A DNA stretch of 64,000 nucleotides from the NCBI GenBank assembly GCA_910574965.1, contig CAJTDB010000002.1:124001-188000 (forward strand). The letters run 5' to 3'. Made by a program: the position numbers and the translations under genes. Below, piece by piece: positions 1 through 7,998 of this stretch. Within the stretch, counting starts at the first letter, position 1, and every line of letters begins with the position of its first letter. The notes beneath the pieces are model-generated. The model saw only the letters and a program-made list of their open reading frames with translations. It searched no databases and had not been told where the DNA came from. This stretch comes from Lachnospiraceae bacterium (GTDB taxonomy: Bacteria; Bacillota; Clostridia; Lachnospirales; Lachnospiraceae).

Positions 1-665
1 TCAAGCTCCGGATATGCGTTTTTGAGCCGTTCTCCAATCTCATCGATCTTGTCCTCAATCTCATCGGTATATACCATGGCATAATATTTGTGATGCTCTT
101 CCACGTCTTTATGCCGGCTGGTTTCCAGATCGTGATGGTGAATGATCTTCTCTCCCTGGGCCTTGTCCTGGTGATGGGCCACGGTATGAATCAGAATCTC
201 CAACCCGGTCCTGCGTCTGGCCGATACCGGCACACAGGGGATTCCCAGCATTTCCGGCAGACGGTGAAGATCGATTTCCATTCCCCGCTCCTGGACAATG
301 TCCATCATGTTCAGTGCCAGCACTACCGGCTTCCCAAGTTCTATCAACTGCAGCGTCAGATACAAGTTCCGCTCCAGCGCTGACGCATCTGCCACGTCCA
401 CGATCACATCCACATCGTCGCTTAATATATACTGTCTTGTGACCGTCTCTTCCATCGTGTAGGATGTCAGACTGTATGTTCCCGGCAGATCGACCAGACG
501 ATAGGTCTCGTCATGCAGCCGCATGGCCCCTTCTTTTTTCTCCACGGTAACGCCCGGCCAGTTGGCCACCTTCAGATTCGCCCCTGTATAAGCGTTGAAA
601 AGTGTTGTTTTTCCGCAGTTGGGATTCCCCACAAATCCAATGGTCAGTTCTTTTGTGCTGTTCAT
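1..665 (-). CDS. feoB: Ferrous iron transport protein B, N-terminal part (cut by window edge)
   Basis: Imports Fe2+ across the cytoplasmic membrane; the visible part is the cytosolic GTPase domain. Reading from the ATG at 665, residues 13-20 are GNPNCGKT (G1 P-loop), followed by a DLPGTYSL G3 motif and an ALNMMD G4 motif, all typical of FeoB. The membrane domain lies beyond position 1, so only about 221 residues are present. The start codon overlaps the feoA stop in an ATGA, showing translational coupling. The family assignment is firm; completeness of the rest of the gene cannot be judged. Confidence 0.95.
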   Translation of the reverse strand, partial: MNSTKELTIGFVGNPNCGKTTLFNAYTGANLKVANWPGVTVEKKEGAMRLHDETYRLVDLPGTYSLTSYTMEETVTRQYILSDDVDVIVDVADASALERNLYLTLQLIELGKPVVLALNMMDIVQERGMEIDLHRLPEMLGIPCVPVSARRRTGLEILIHTVAHHQDKAQGEKIIHHHDLETSRHKDVEEHHKYYAMVYTDEIEDKIDEIGERLKNAYPEL

Positions 666-883
666 GCCTCTTTCACCTCAATGCTTTTCGTGATGCTCTC
701 TCCTACCGCGAATCGGGTCCCCCGTATCTTAATAATCATGGCCCCCCGCTTTTTCCGGTTCACCACGGTAATCTTCGTACCCTCTAACATTCCAAGCACT
801 TCCAGTCTCCGCTCCGTCTGCAGCGGAAGGTCCATATGCACGACCTGAAGCGTACTTCCCTTTTGTCCTTCGTATAATCTCAT
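662..883 (-). CDS. feoA: Ferrous iron transport protein A
   Basis: Small cytosolic SH3-like accessory protein of the FeoB iron transporter. The 73-residue length and the sequence pattern (MRLYEGQKGSTLQVV, a central LEVLGMLEGTKI turn, and a GAMIIKIRGTRFAVGE strand) match FeoA, which is usually 70-85 residues. It is the first gene of feoAB and overlaps feoB by four bases. A promoter-like pair and hairpins lie upstream, including a terminator-like stem between promoter and gene. No partner FeoC is visible. Confidence 0.93.
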   Translation of the reverse strand: MRLYEGQKGSTLQVVHMDLPLQTERRLEVLGMLEGTKITVVNRKKRGAMIIKIRGTRFAVGESITKSIEVKEA

Positions 884-901
884 CCCAGACCTCCGTCTCT
901 C

Positions 902-935
902 AAAAAACTGCCTGCTCCGGCACTGCCGCCGGCAG
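902..935 (-). terminator. Terminator-like hairpin in the feoAB leader
   Basis: On the minus strand CTGCC (935-931) and GGCAG (912-908), with inner GGC/GCC pairs, form a GC-rich stem directly followed by six T residues at 907-902, only 18 bases before the feoA start at 883. It lies after the candidate promoter at 1018-1046, so it could act as an attenuator; alternatively it may only end upstream transcripts. A second stem (agacag/ctgtct, about 952-966) and a third (ctgtac/gtacag, 984-1001) precede it. Confidence 0.45.
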
Positions 936-1017
936 TCTGCTCCGAAACAGACAGATTCTGTCTTTTTCCTTATTTTACAACGCCTGTACCCTTTTGTACA
1001 GCCTTTCCAGCATTATC

Positions 1018-1046
1018 ATAGTACCAAATCCCTTTCCCTTTTGCAA
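1018..1046 (-). promoter_or_regulatory. Candidate sigma-A promoter of feoAB
   Basis: Minus-strand TTGCAA (1046-1041), a 17-bp spacer and TACTAT (1023-1018). Spacing is ideal and both boxes are close to consensus. The transcript would carry a leader of about 130 nt before feoA. No Fur or DtxR-like box was recognised. Confidence 0.5.
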
Positions 1047-1079
1047 GAAAAAGCAAAACACTTAACCGCCCTGGGGTCC

Positions 1080-1156
1080 GCCGCATACAAAGATTCCCTC
1101 CGAAGCTCTCCCGCCTTAAACACGGGAAAGGACCGGAAGGAATCTTTGGCTGCGGC
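1080..1156 (-). terminator. Large inverted repeat downstream of spoIIIAH
   Basis: Arms 1080-1102 and 1134-1156 (23 bases each, about four mismatches) form a long stem with a loop of about 31 bases, starting 28 bases after the spoIIIAH stop. There is no T-run right after it, so it may be a 3'-end stabilising structure rather than a classical terminator. It is the only structure seen between the spoIIIA operon and the feo promoter. Confidence 0.4.
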
Positions 1157-1183
1157 AGGCGCTCGTTTTCTCAGACCAACACG

Positions 1184-1855
1184 TTATTCCGCCGTTTTCA
1201 CCGGCGTAATGGTTATGTTCGCTGCCTCAATTCCCGTTTTGCGTTTCACAATATCCTCGATCTGCGCCCGCTGGGAATCGCTGACCTGTGTACTGCTGAC
1301 CACCACATCCGCGCAGGAATCATGGATGCTGACAACCACCTCTTCAAAGCCCTGAGCGACTAAAAGCGTCTCCGCTGCCAGTTCCTTCTCCGCCACATCC
1401 GTCATCTGCACCATTTCATTAATCGCTGTCTGCTTCTGCTCGTCGGTCACATTCGTACTGTTGATCAGTTCCATCAGCATTTCTTTATTTTTCGAACGGG
1501 TCTGCTCTCTGGTCACCTTTGCCTCCGATACCAGGCCGACTCCCACCGTACTGTTCGCGAGGACCGTCTGCCCTACGCTCTCTTCTGCCAGATCCACGTC
1601 TTCATCCAGACTTTCGATATCTGCCGTATCTCCTTCCAGGTCCTCTGCATAGATGTCTTCCGCCGAGATGTCCTGGGCCAGATCGCCGCCCTCTACGTCC
1701 TCCACCGCCGAGCTGTTGGCGCTCAGCAGCGATTCATCCAGCCTGGTTCCTGAATAGTTCAGATATCCGGCCACGGCGATCATGGCCGCAAGAGCTGTGA
1801 CGATCATCTGGTTTTTCTTAAATACGGGTTTTTTTAACTGCTTTAACTGTTTCAC
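1184..1855 (-). CDS. spoIIIAH: Stage III sporulation protein AH
   Basis: Mother-cell protein that spans the outer forespore membrane; its extracellular ring-building domain binds SpoIIQ-type partners to form the feeding channel. The 223-residue product has a short basic N-terminus, one membrane helix (about residues 17-32, IVTALAAMIAVAGYLNY), an unusually acidic linker rich in Glu/Asp (about residues 45-95), and a C-terminal RBM fold with SIHDSCADVVVSS and VKRKTGIEAANITITP. Last gene of the operon; its start overlaps spoIIIAG by four bases (ATGA). Family match is strong from both order and C-terminal sequence. Confidence 0.92.
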   Translation of the reverse strand: MKQLKQLKKPVFKKNQMIVTALAAMIAVAGYLNYSGTRLDESLLSANSSAVEDVEGGDLAQDISAEDIYAEDLEGDTADIESLDEDVDLAEESVGQTVLANSTVGVGLVSEAKVTREQTRSKNKEMLMELINSTNVTDEQKQTAINEMVQMTDVAEKELAAETLLVAQGFEEVVVSIHDSCADVVVSSTQVSDSQRAQIEDIVKRKTGIEAANITITPVKTAE

Positions 1856-2388
1856 TTGGTTCCCTCCATTTTCATTATTTTAATTTTATGTGCGTCTATC
1901 CCAAATAATGCCTGTGCTGCCTCCAGAATCTCCTGCCGGATGCGGCTGTTTCCCCCGCCTTCTGCAATTACCAGAACCCCCTCTACTTTCGGATTGATTT
2001 CCAGCGTCACATAAGGAGTCCGCTCCCGGCCGCTTAATTCCTCATAGACAGTCTCTTCCTGATTCCCCTGCTCCGAAAAAGTCCGGTCCTTTTCTACCCG
2101 CCTTTCCCTGCTGCCTTCCAGCGTCAGCATCACCTGCACCCGGCCCACGCCTTCCACCTGCACAAGAAGCGCCTCCAGGCGCGCTTCCAGACGACTGCAG
2201 TAGTCTTCCTCCGAGGAGTCCGGCATTTCCTGTCCCGCACTTTCTTCGCTTCCTGCTGCCTCCTCCTGTCCGCTCTTTACCGGCACCGCAATCACCGCCA
2301 GCAAAAGCCCCAGAAGAATCAGGATCAGAAGCTGGTCCTTCCCCGGCGGCCAGTATTTCTTTTTGATCTCTTTCCACCGCTCGCTCAT
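1852..2388 (-). CDS. spoIIIAG: Stage III sporulation protein AG
   Basis: Ring-forming component of the SpoIIIA-SpoIIQ channel. The 178-residue product has one membrane helix near residues 19-36 (LLILILLGLLLAVIAVPV), an acidic linker, then an RBM-type domain with LEALLVQVEGVGRVQVMLTL and a C-terminal VEGVLVIAEGGG segment, both characteristic of SpoIIIAG. Overlaps spoIIIAF by four bases and spoIIIAH by four, so translation is coupled along this end of the operon. Confidence 0.92.
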   Translation of the reverse strand: MSERWKEIKKKYWPPGKDQLLILILLGLLLAVIAVPVKSGQEEAAGSEESAGQEMPDSSEEDYCSRLEARLEALLVQVEGVGRVQVMLTLEGSRERRVEKDRTFSEQGNQEETVYEELSGRERTPYVTLEINPKVEGVLVIAEGGGNSRIRQEILEAAQALFGIDAHKIKIMKMEGTK

Positions 2389-2618
2389 CGAAGACGGTCC
2401 ACCTCCTGTTCCAGTTCATAGATCAGCGCCTCCGCATCCATCTGCTCTGTCAGCTTCAGGACGCCAAACACCGGTTTTAGAAGCACAAGCATCAGCAGAA
2501 GCCCCAGATAAAACCGCACATACCGTTCATAGGTTTTGCCGGGCAGAAGGTTTAACACCATCTGTTCCAGCAGATAGAAAACCGCCACATACCGCACCAG
2601 ATCCAGTATTCCCTGCAT
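2385..2618 (-). CDS. spoIIIAF: Stage III sporulation protein AF, short form
   Basis: Position between spoIIIAE and spoIIIAG and the two hydrophobic segments (about residues 7-24 and 37-52, FYLGLLLMLVLLKPVFGVL) identify SpoIIIAF. At 77 residues it keeps the N-terminal membrane part but lacks the soluble C-terminal domain of about 120 residues found in the Bacillus subtilis protein (about 206 residues). The stop overlaps the spoIIIAG start, so the gene looks properly bounded rather than broken. The SD AAAGGACG precedes the ATG at 2618. Confidence 0.82.
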   Translation of the reverse strand: MQGILDLVRYVAVFYLLEQMVLNLLPGKTYERYVRFYLGLLLMLVLLKPVFGVLKLTEQMDAEALIYELEQEVDRLR

Positions 2619-2660
2619 CGTCCTTTCACCCTTTTCTCTTTCTCCTGCAGCGGGGCAGAT

Positions 2661-3692
2661 TTATAGTCCCGTCAATGCCGTCGTCAGCGCAATCGTCAGA
2701 AAGAACAGCACAAGCATGGTAAATACTGCCTGAAACAGAAGCTTTACTCCATTCCCCATACCGCTCAGGCATTCGGTAATCCGTTCGTCCGACACCGGCT
2801 GGAGCACTGCCGCCAGCACATAATACGCTGCCATAATGACCGCCAGCTTCATAAGGGGAATCAGGCAGATTAGCACCAAGACAATCAGTGCTGCCGCTCC
2901 GATGCCATTTTTAATCAGCATGGCGGAACCAAATACCATGTCCGCCACAGAACCGCTTATGTCCCCCACCCCCGGCACCATCTCAATCCCCTGACTTACC
3001 GCTGTATTGCGGAATGCGTCTGCCGCCGGAGAGACGACCCCCTGGATGAGATGAAAGCCCATAACTGCCGCCAGCGCTGCTTTCAGGCTCCACTGAACGA
3101 TCATCTCCGTCAGTTCCGTGAATCTGGTCAGCCGTTCTTCCTTGGACAGATGATCCGCCAGCGTCAGAAGCACATAGATCTCGATGCAGGGCAGAATGAA
3201 CACTTCCATGAACCAGCGCACACCGGAGATCAGAAAAAGTATAAATTCATAGTAGATCCCCGCAGAGGTTATGTAGGAAGAAAGTGTCATGGCCAGAAAA
3301 TACGACGGCGCCAGCACAGTCATAAAATCCCGCATATGCCGGAACACTTCAGCGGCAATGCCCATACTGCTTTGAAAGGAGGTGAGCAGCAGCAGAAACA
3401 AAATCATATAGATCATGCAGAAGCTGATCTGGGAAACATTTTTATTCCGGAACACATCTGCAAAATGCAGAAGCACTGCTGCTGCCAGCGCCAGAATCAA
3501 AATGTGGATCCAAAGCTGCTTCTGGGCCAGCAGCTCCTCTAAAAAGATTTTCTGAAGCATCCCTCCAAGGCTCTGGAAGGAGAGAATATTCTCCCCCTGC
3601 ATTCCCTGACCTACCATCTGCTGAAAATCGGTTCCATTCCCTAGAATCTCATCCAGCACCTGCTGGATCTCACCAAAATCAATCTCTTCCAT
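2661..3692 (-). CDS. spoIIIAE: Stage III sporulation protein AE
   Basis: Polytopic membrane protein of the SpoIIIA complex in the mother-cell membrane. After a soluble N-terminus of about 60 residues there are about seven hydrophobic helices, with the family pattern APSYFLAMTLSSY and PGVGDISGSVADMVFGSAML. The start chosen is ATG at 3692 (MEEIDFGEIQQ) because it follows a GGGAGG ribosome site; an open frame extends 45 residues further but would run into spoIIIAD. That gives 343 residues. Six bases separate it from the spoIIIAD stop. Confidence 0.92.
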   Translation of the reverse strand: MEEIDFGEIQQVLDEILGNGTDFQQMVGQGMQGENILSFQSLGGMLQKIFLEELLAQKQLWIHILILALAAAVLLHFADVFRNKNVSQISFCMIYMILFLLLLTSFQSSMGIAAEVFRHMRDFMTVLAPSYFLAMTLSSYITSAGIYYEFILFLISGVRWFMEVFILPCIEIYVLLTLADHLSKEERLTRFTELTEMIVQWSLKAALAAVMGFHLIQGVVSPAADAFRNTAVSQGIEMVPGVGDISGSVADMVFGSAMLIKNGIGAAALIVLVLICLIPLMKLAVIMAAYYVLAAVLQPVSDERITECLSGMGNGVKLLFQAVFTMLVLFFLTIALTTALTGL

Positions 3693-3697
3693 GGCGG

Positions 3698-4081
3698 TTA
3701 TCCTCCCAGAAATGTCTGAATGGTATCCAGAAGTGCCGTCAGTATCGGCACACTGACTGCCAGCACTGACATTTTTCCGAAAATCTGAATCTGGCCTGCA
3801 ATGGTCTGATATCCTGCATCTTTGCACAGATCAGAAGCAAACTCTGCAATATAAGTGATGCCGATGATTTTCATCAGAATGCGGATATACCCTGCATTCA
3901 AAGGCAGGCAGCGCTGAACTGCCTGAAGTCCGTCCAGGATAACGGTCAGCTTCTCCGCCACAAAAGAGAAAATCAAAAGGCTCACACCCAGGCACAGATA
4001 GACGGAATAATCCGGCTTCAGTGCCTTTAACTGCAGCGCCATTAGAACGCCCGCGATTCCAAACAGTGCTACCCGGATCAT
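3698..4081 (-). CDS. spoIIIAD: Stage III sporulation protein AD
   Basis: Small membrane protein (127 residues from the chosen start) with about four hydrophobic segments, beginning MIRVALFGIAGVLMALQLK and ending in a conserved VPILTALLDTIQTFL helix, matching SpoIIIAD. An ATG at 4096 directly abuts the spoIIIAC stop, but the ATG at 4081 has the properly spaced GGGAGGG ribosome site inside that interval and is preferred. It works with SpoIIIAC in the membrane part of the channel. Confidence 0.9.
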   Translation of the reverse strand: MIRVALFGIAGVLMALQLKALKPDYSVYLCLGVSLLIFSFVAEKLTVILDGLQAVQRCLPLNAGYIRILMKIIGITYIAEFASDLCKDAGYQTIAGQIQIFGKMSVLAVSVPILTALLDTIQTFLGG

Positions 4082-4096
4082 ATTCCACCCTCCCAT

Positions 4097-4291
4097 CTAC
4101 AGTAAAAACAGTCTCTGCATTGTCTCAAACAGTTCATATACATAAGGAAGTATCCAGAAGAGAACCAGCAGAAGCCCTGCAAGGCTTGTGAGAAATGCCT
4201 GTTCTTCTCTGCCGCTGTGCTTCAGCACCTGTGAGAGCACGGAGACCAGAATCCCCACCGCAGCGATCTTAAATATCAATGTTTCACTCAT
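4097..4291 (-). CDS. spoIIIAC: Stage III sporulation protein AC
   Basis: 64-residue protein with two membrane helices (residues about 7-24 and 34-54), typical of SpoIIIAC (usually 65-68 residues). The pattern KIAAVGILVSVLSQVLKHSG followed by a short polar turn and GLLLVLFWILPYV fits the family. Located between spoIIIAB and spoIIIAD as in all known operons. The role, as a structural membrane part of the feeding-channel complex, is from family knowledge. Confidence 0.9.
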   Translation of the reverse strand: MSETLIFKIAAVGILVSVLSQVLKHSGREEQAFLTSLAGLLLVLFWILPYVYELFETMQRLFLL

Positions 4292-4316
4292 ATATGCTCC
4301 TGCTTTCCATTTTTCT

Positions 4317-4835
4317 TCAGAAAATAAGAATCACCAGCGCTGCGCCCCCAAGGGCCCCCAGGTACCGGTAGATCCGTCTTCGGCTCTTTGCCGTCTCTGC
4401 AGCCTGGGCCGTTGAGAGTTTCAGTTGCTCCAGATAATGATCCAACGTGTTTACCTGCATTTCCACATCCAGATATCCAAGCATACTTCCAAGATCGGCA
4501 AACGCTTCCAGTTCACCGGCGCTTAAATGCAGATCCTTCAGATCCTTTTGCAGATTCCGTCTCCACACTTCCTCTGCGGTGCTTCCTCTGCGAAGCTCCA
4601 GTTCCTCTGCCGTGCCGGCGAAAAATGTCCCAAAAGGCTCGGAAGCTTTCTCTGCCAGACCGGCAAATGCTTCCGGAAGCGGCTGATGCATGTAGCGGAT
4701 GGCTCCTCTTAAAGTCAGCATCAGATGCTGCAGGGTAATAAGCTCCTGGATTCTCAGATCCAGATCCTTTGCCATCCGAATGCCAATCCCCGTACTTCCC
4801 GCCAGAATACAGACCATACCAAGCAATCTCAGCAT
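4317..4835 (-). CDS. spoIIIAB: Stage III sporulation protein AB
   Basis: 172 residues: an N-terminal membrane helix with a GSTGIGIRMAKDL motif, a long helical cytosolic-type middle with DLGSMLGYLD, and a C-terminal helix YLGALGGAALVILIF. This two-anchor, GspF-like layout is that of SpoIIIAB. Its start overlaps the spoIIIAA stop by seven bases and has AGGAGGTGC as ribosome site. Thought to act with the SpoIIIAA ATPase at the base of the channel. Confidence 0.9.
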   Translation of the reverse strand: MLRLLGMVCILAGSTGIGIRMAKDLDLRIQELITLQHLMLTLRGAIRYMHQPLPEAFAGLAEKASEPFGTFFAGTAEELELRRGSTAEEVWRRNLQKDLKDLHLSAGELEAFADLGSMLGYLDVEMQVNTLDHYLEQLKLSTAQAAETAKSRRRIYRYLGALGGAALVILIF

Positions 4836-5752
4836 CCTGCACCTCCTGCCTCCAAAGGTTTTCCGGTCCGCTCCAGAATCTGATGAATCTGTCCCTGCCC
4901 GGCCAGAAAGACATACCGTTCAAACAGCCCCGCCTGAACCATCTCTCCAAGCACCGGCCTGCTCGTCAGCTCCTTCAGGCTGCTCCCGTGAACCGTTGCC
5001 AGCAGCACGCAGCCGCAGTTTATGGCCTGGGCCAGAGCCGCCATATCTTCCCGGCTCCCGATCTCGTCCACCGCCACCACCTTGGGCGCCATGGAGCGGA
5101 TCAGAAGCAGCATTCCTTCTGCCTTGGGACATCCGTCCAGAACATCAGTTCGCATCCCTACATCATTTCCTGGAATTCCGCGGAAGCTCCCTGCAATTTC
5201 CGAACGCTCATCCACCACTCCCACAGTCATCCCCGGATATCGTTCGTCTCCGTCTGAGATCTGTCGGATGCAGTCCCGCAGAAGTGTTGTCTTCCCATGT
5301 CCGGGAGCCGATGCGATCAGCGTATGCAAAAGCCGTCCGTCTTTGCGCAGCCTGGAAAGAAGGCCGTTTGCACAGCCTTTTACTTCGTGGGCAAACCGGA
5401 TATTCAAAGAAGAAATATCTGTCATTGTCCGGACTTTTCCGTCCTTCAGCACCGTCCGGCCGCTGATCCCTACCCTGTGCCCTCCCGGCAGGGACAAAAA
5501 TCCGCAGCGCACTTCATCTTCGTAGGCATACAGGGAATAATTGGAGAGGTAGGCAAGTATTTCCTGAAGTTCCCCTCTCTTTACCGCTGTTTTGGACCGG
5601 TATTCCCGGTTTTGACAGACTGCCAGCACCGGCCGTTCCACCCGTATCCGCAGTTCCTGCAGCTCCTTTGTATCCACCTGCAGTTCCTCTAATACCTCCT
5701 GCAGAAGCTTTGGAAATATAGAAGCAAGTTCGTCATATTTCATGTTGTCCAA
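4829..5752 (-). CDS. spoIIIAA: Stage III sporulation protein AA, ATPase
   Basis: Secretion-type ATPase that powers the SpoIIIA-SpoIIQ channel. The 307-residue product carries a Walker A SAPGHGKTT near residue 148, a MTVGVVDERSEIAG segment, and a Walker B-like KVVAVDEIGS near residue 224. First gene of the operon, as expected, with AAGGAG before the ATG. The upstream sequence has a plausible sigma-E promoter. Length is normal for the family. Confidence 0.94.
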   Translation of the reverse strand: MDNMKYDELASIFPKLLQEVLEELQVDTKELQELRIRVERPVLAVCQNREYRSKTAVKRGELQEILAYLSNYSLYAYEDEVRCGFLSLPGGHRVGISGRTVLKDGKVRTMTDISSLNIRFAHEVKGCANGLLSRLRKDGRLLHTLIASAPGHGKTTLLRDCIRQISDGDERYPGMTVGVVDERSEIAGSFRGIPGNDVGMRTDVLDGCPKAEGMLLLIRSMAPKVVAVDEIGSREDMAALAQAINCGCVLLATVHGSSLKELTSRPVLGEMVQAGLFERYVFLAGQGQIHQILERTGKPLEAGGAGC

Positions 5753-5763
5753 CTCCTTACCTC

Positions 5764-5792
5764 AATATATGAAAGCGGACAGGTTTTATGAC
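5764..5792 (-). promoter_or_regulatory. Candidate sigma-E promoter of spoIIIAA
   Basis: On the minus strand GTCATAAAA (5792-5784) and CATATATT (5771-5764) resemble the -35 and CATACANT -10 boxes of sigma-E promoters, with a gap of 12-13 bases. The match is partial but the place is right: the spoIIIA operon is sigma-E driven in known spore formers. Confidence 0.45.
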
Positions 5793-5821
5793 CAGGAATT
5801 GGCATTTACAAGAACAGAAAA

Positions 5822-5853
5822 AGGCCGATGCGAACATATGTTCACATCAGCCT
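5822..5853 (-). terminator. Rho-independent terminator of pnp
   Basis: Interrupted stem with pairs aggc/gcct, gatg/catc and gaac/gttc around an atat loop, followed on the minus strand by TTTTTCTGTT. It begins 14 bases after the pnp stop. Confidence 0.8.
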
Positions 5854-5867
5854 GATACAAAGCATCT

Positions 5868-7958
5868 TTATTTTTCTTTGCAGTCTTTGATGGAGAAGCT
5901 GATCCTTCCCATCTTGTCTTTTCCAAGACATACTACCTTCACCGTGTCTCCGAGGGTAAGCACATCTTCTACCCGGTTGATCCGCTCCTTGGCGATCTTC
6001 GAGATATGCACCATGCCTTCTTTGCCTGGTGCGAACTCCAGGAATGCACCAAATTCCTTGATGCTGACCACCTTTCCGACGAACACCTGTCCTTCCTCAA
6101 AGTCTGTGGTGATGATGCGTACCAGCTCTTTGGCCTTCTCCATCATAACAGCATCCGTTCCGCAGATGGAGACTGCTCCGTCATCATTGATATCGATCTT
6201 CACGCCGGTCTGCTCAATGATGGCGTTGATGGTCTTGCCCCTTTGTCCCACCACGTCGCCGATCTTCTGAGGATCGATCATCATCTGGATGATCTTCGGC
6301 GCATACTTTCCGACCTCTGCACGCGGCTCAGAGATCGCCGGCTTCATGCAGTTGTCCATAATGAACATCCTTGCTTCCCGGCATCTGGCAATGGCACCTT
6401 CTACGATAGGCCTGGTCAGTCCGTGGATCTTGATATCCATCTGAATCGCCGTAATCCCCCGGTCCGTACCGGTCACTTTAAAGTCCATATCGCCGAAGAA
6501 ATCTTCCAGCCCCTGAATATCCGTCAGCAGCACGAAATCTTCATCGCCCTCTCCGGTCACCAGTCCGCAGGAAATACCTGCCACCATCTTCTTAATCGGC
6601 ACACCTGCTGCCATAAGGGACATACAGGATGCACAGGTGGACGCCATAGACGTGGAACCGTTGGACTCAAAAGTCTCGGATACGGTACGAATGGCGTAGG
6701 GGAATTCTTCTTCGCTTGGAAGCACCGGAAGCAGTGCACGCTCTGCCAGCGCTCCATGGCCGATCTCCCGGCGTCCCGGTCCTCTGGACGGCTTTGTCTC
6801 GCCTACGGAATAGCTTGGGAAATTATAGTGATGCATATAGCGCTTGCTTACTTCGTTCTCGTCCAGACCGTCGATCCGCTGCTGCTCCGACAGAGGCGCC
6901 AGCGTACATATGTTGCAGATCTGTGTCTGTCCGCGGGTGAACATAGCAGAACCGTGGACTCTCGGTATCAGATCCACTTCTGCCGCCAGCGGACGAATCT
7001 GCGTCAGTTCTCTTCCGTCCGGACGCTTGTGATCTTTCAGGATCATCTTCCGGACTGTCTTCTTCTGGTACTGATAGACCGCTTCTCCCAGTACCTCCAT
7101 CCACTCTTCCTTCTCGGCAAAAGCTTCCGTCAGCTTCTCGGTCAGGACGCGGATGTTCTCCTCGCGGGTCTGTTTGTCATCGGTAAAGACCGCTTGTTCC
7201 ATCTCTTCTGGCGGAACGATCTCCCGGATAGCCGCAAACAGCTCCTCCGGCACCGCACAGCTTGTATATTCATGTTTCGGCTTTCCGACCTCCGCCACGA
7301 TCTTCTCAATAAAGGCAATCAGCTCCTGATTGATTCCATGAGCCAGATAGATAGCCTCGATCATCTTGTCCTCAGGCACTTCATTGGCACCCGCCTCGAT
7401 CATCATGACCTTTTCCTTTGTAGAAGCTACGGTCAGGTTCAGATCCCCGTTCTTCCACTGCTCCTGAGACGGATTGATAATAAATTCACCGTCTGCCATG
7501 CCCACCTGGGTCATGGCACAGGGACCGTCAAAGGGGATGTCCGAGATGGAAGCAGAGATGGCTGCTCCGAGCATAGCCACCAGTTCCGGACGGCACTCCG
7601 GATCCACACTCATCACCATATTGTTCAGCGTCACATCATTTCTGTAGTCCTTCGGGAACAGCGGACGCATGGGACGGTCAATGACACGGGCCGTCAGCAC
7701 TGCATTTTCCGATGCCTTTCCCTCTCTTTTGTTAAATCCTCCTGGGATCTTGCCCACGGAATATAATTTTTCCTCAAACTCCACGCTCAGCGGAAAGAAG
7801 TCGATGCCCTCGCGGGGTTTGTCGGAGGATGTGGCCGTCGACAATACGACCGTATCACCATAGTGCATAAAGGCTGCACCATTTGCCTGAGCTGCTACGC
7901 GGCCGATATCCACCCTGAGCGTTCTGCCCGCCAGCTCCATTGTGTAACTTTTGTACAT
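5868..7958 (-). CDS. pnp: Polyribonucleotide nucleotidyltransferase (PNPase)
   Basis: Phosphorolytic 3'-5' exoribonuclease that takes part in mRNA decay. The 696-residue product shows two RNase PH folds (residues about 10-220 and 310-530, with FNKREGK in the first and the active-site region around TSMASTCASCMSLM in the second), a KH domain (about 550-610, IGDVVGQRGKTINAI) and an S1 domain (about 620-692, VFVGKVVSIKEFGAFLEF). Length is standard. AAAGGAGATACAGGAC precedes the ATG. It lies after rpsO, the usual partner, but rpsO has its own terminator and pnp has a promoter and a long leader hairpin. Confidence 0.97.
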   Translation of the reverse strand: MYKSYTMELAGRTLRVDIGRVAAQANGAAFMHYGDTVVLSTATSSDKPREGIDFFPLSVEFEEKLYSVGKIPGGFNKREGKASENAVLTARVIDRPMRPLFPKDYRNDVTLNNMVMSVDPECRPELVAMLGAAISASISDIPFDGPCAMTQVGMADGEFIINPSQEQWKNGDLNLTVASTKEKVMMIEAGANEVPEDKMIEAIYLAHGINQELIAFIEKIVAEVGKPKHEYTSCAVPEELFAAIREIVPPEEMEQAVFTDDKQTREENIRVLTEKLTEAFAEKEEWMEVLGEAVYQYQKKTVRKMILKDHKRPDGRELTQIRPLAAEVDLIPRVHGSAMFTRGQTQICNICTLAPLSEQQRIDGLDENEVSKRYMHHYNFPSYSVGETKPSRGPGRREIGHGALAERALLPVLPSEEEFPYAIRTVSETFESNGSTSMASTCASCMSLMAAGVPIKKMVAGISCGLVTGEGDEDFVLLTDIQGLEDFFGDMDFKVTGTDRGITAIQMDIKIHGLTRPIVEGAIARCREARMFIMDNCMKPAISEPRAEVGKYAPKIIQMMIDPQKIGDVVGQRGKTINAIIEQTGVKIDINDDGAVSICGTDAVMMEKAKELVRIITTDFEEGQVFVGKVVSIKEFGAFLEFAPGKEGMVHISKIAKERINRVEDVLTLGDTVKVVCLGKDKMGRISFSIKDCKEK

Positions 7959-7998
7959 GTCCTGTATCTCCTTTCGATTGTTTTCTTTCAGCAGAAGA

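Noticed and set aside
884-1183. Known riboswitch in the feo leader
   Set aside because: No recognised riboswitch core was found; only stems and a T-tail can be supported.
3693-3827. Longer start for spoIIIAE
   Set aside because: Would overlap spoIIIAD by over 100 bases and add sequence unlike SpoIIIAE; the ATG at 3692 has the ribosome site.
6006-7766. Long open frame (586 codons) on the plus strand
   Set aside because: It lies fully antisense to pnp, whose protein is unmistakable; the frame has no ribosome site and no recognisable domain.
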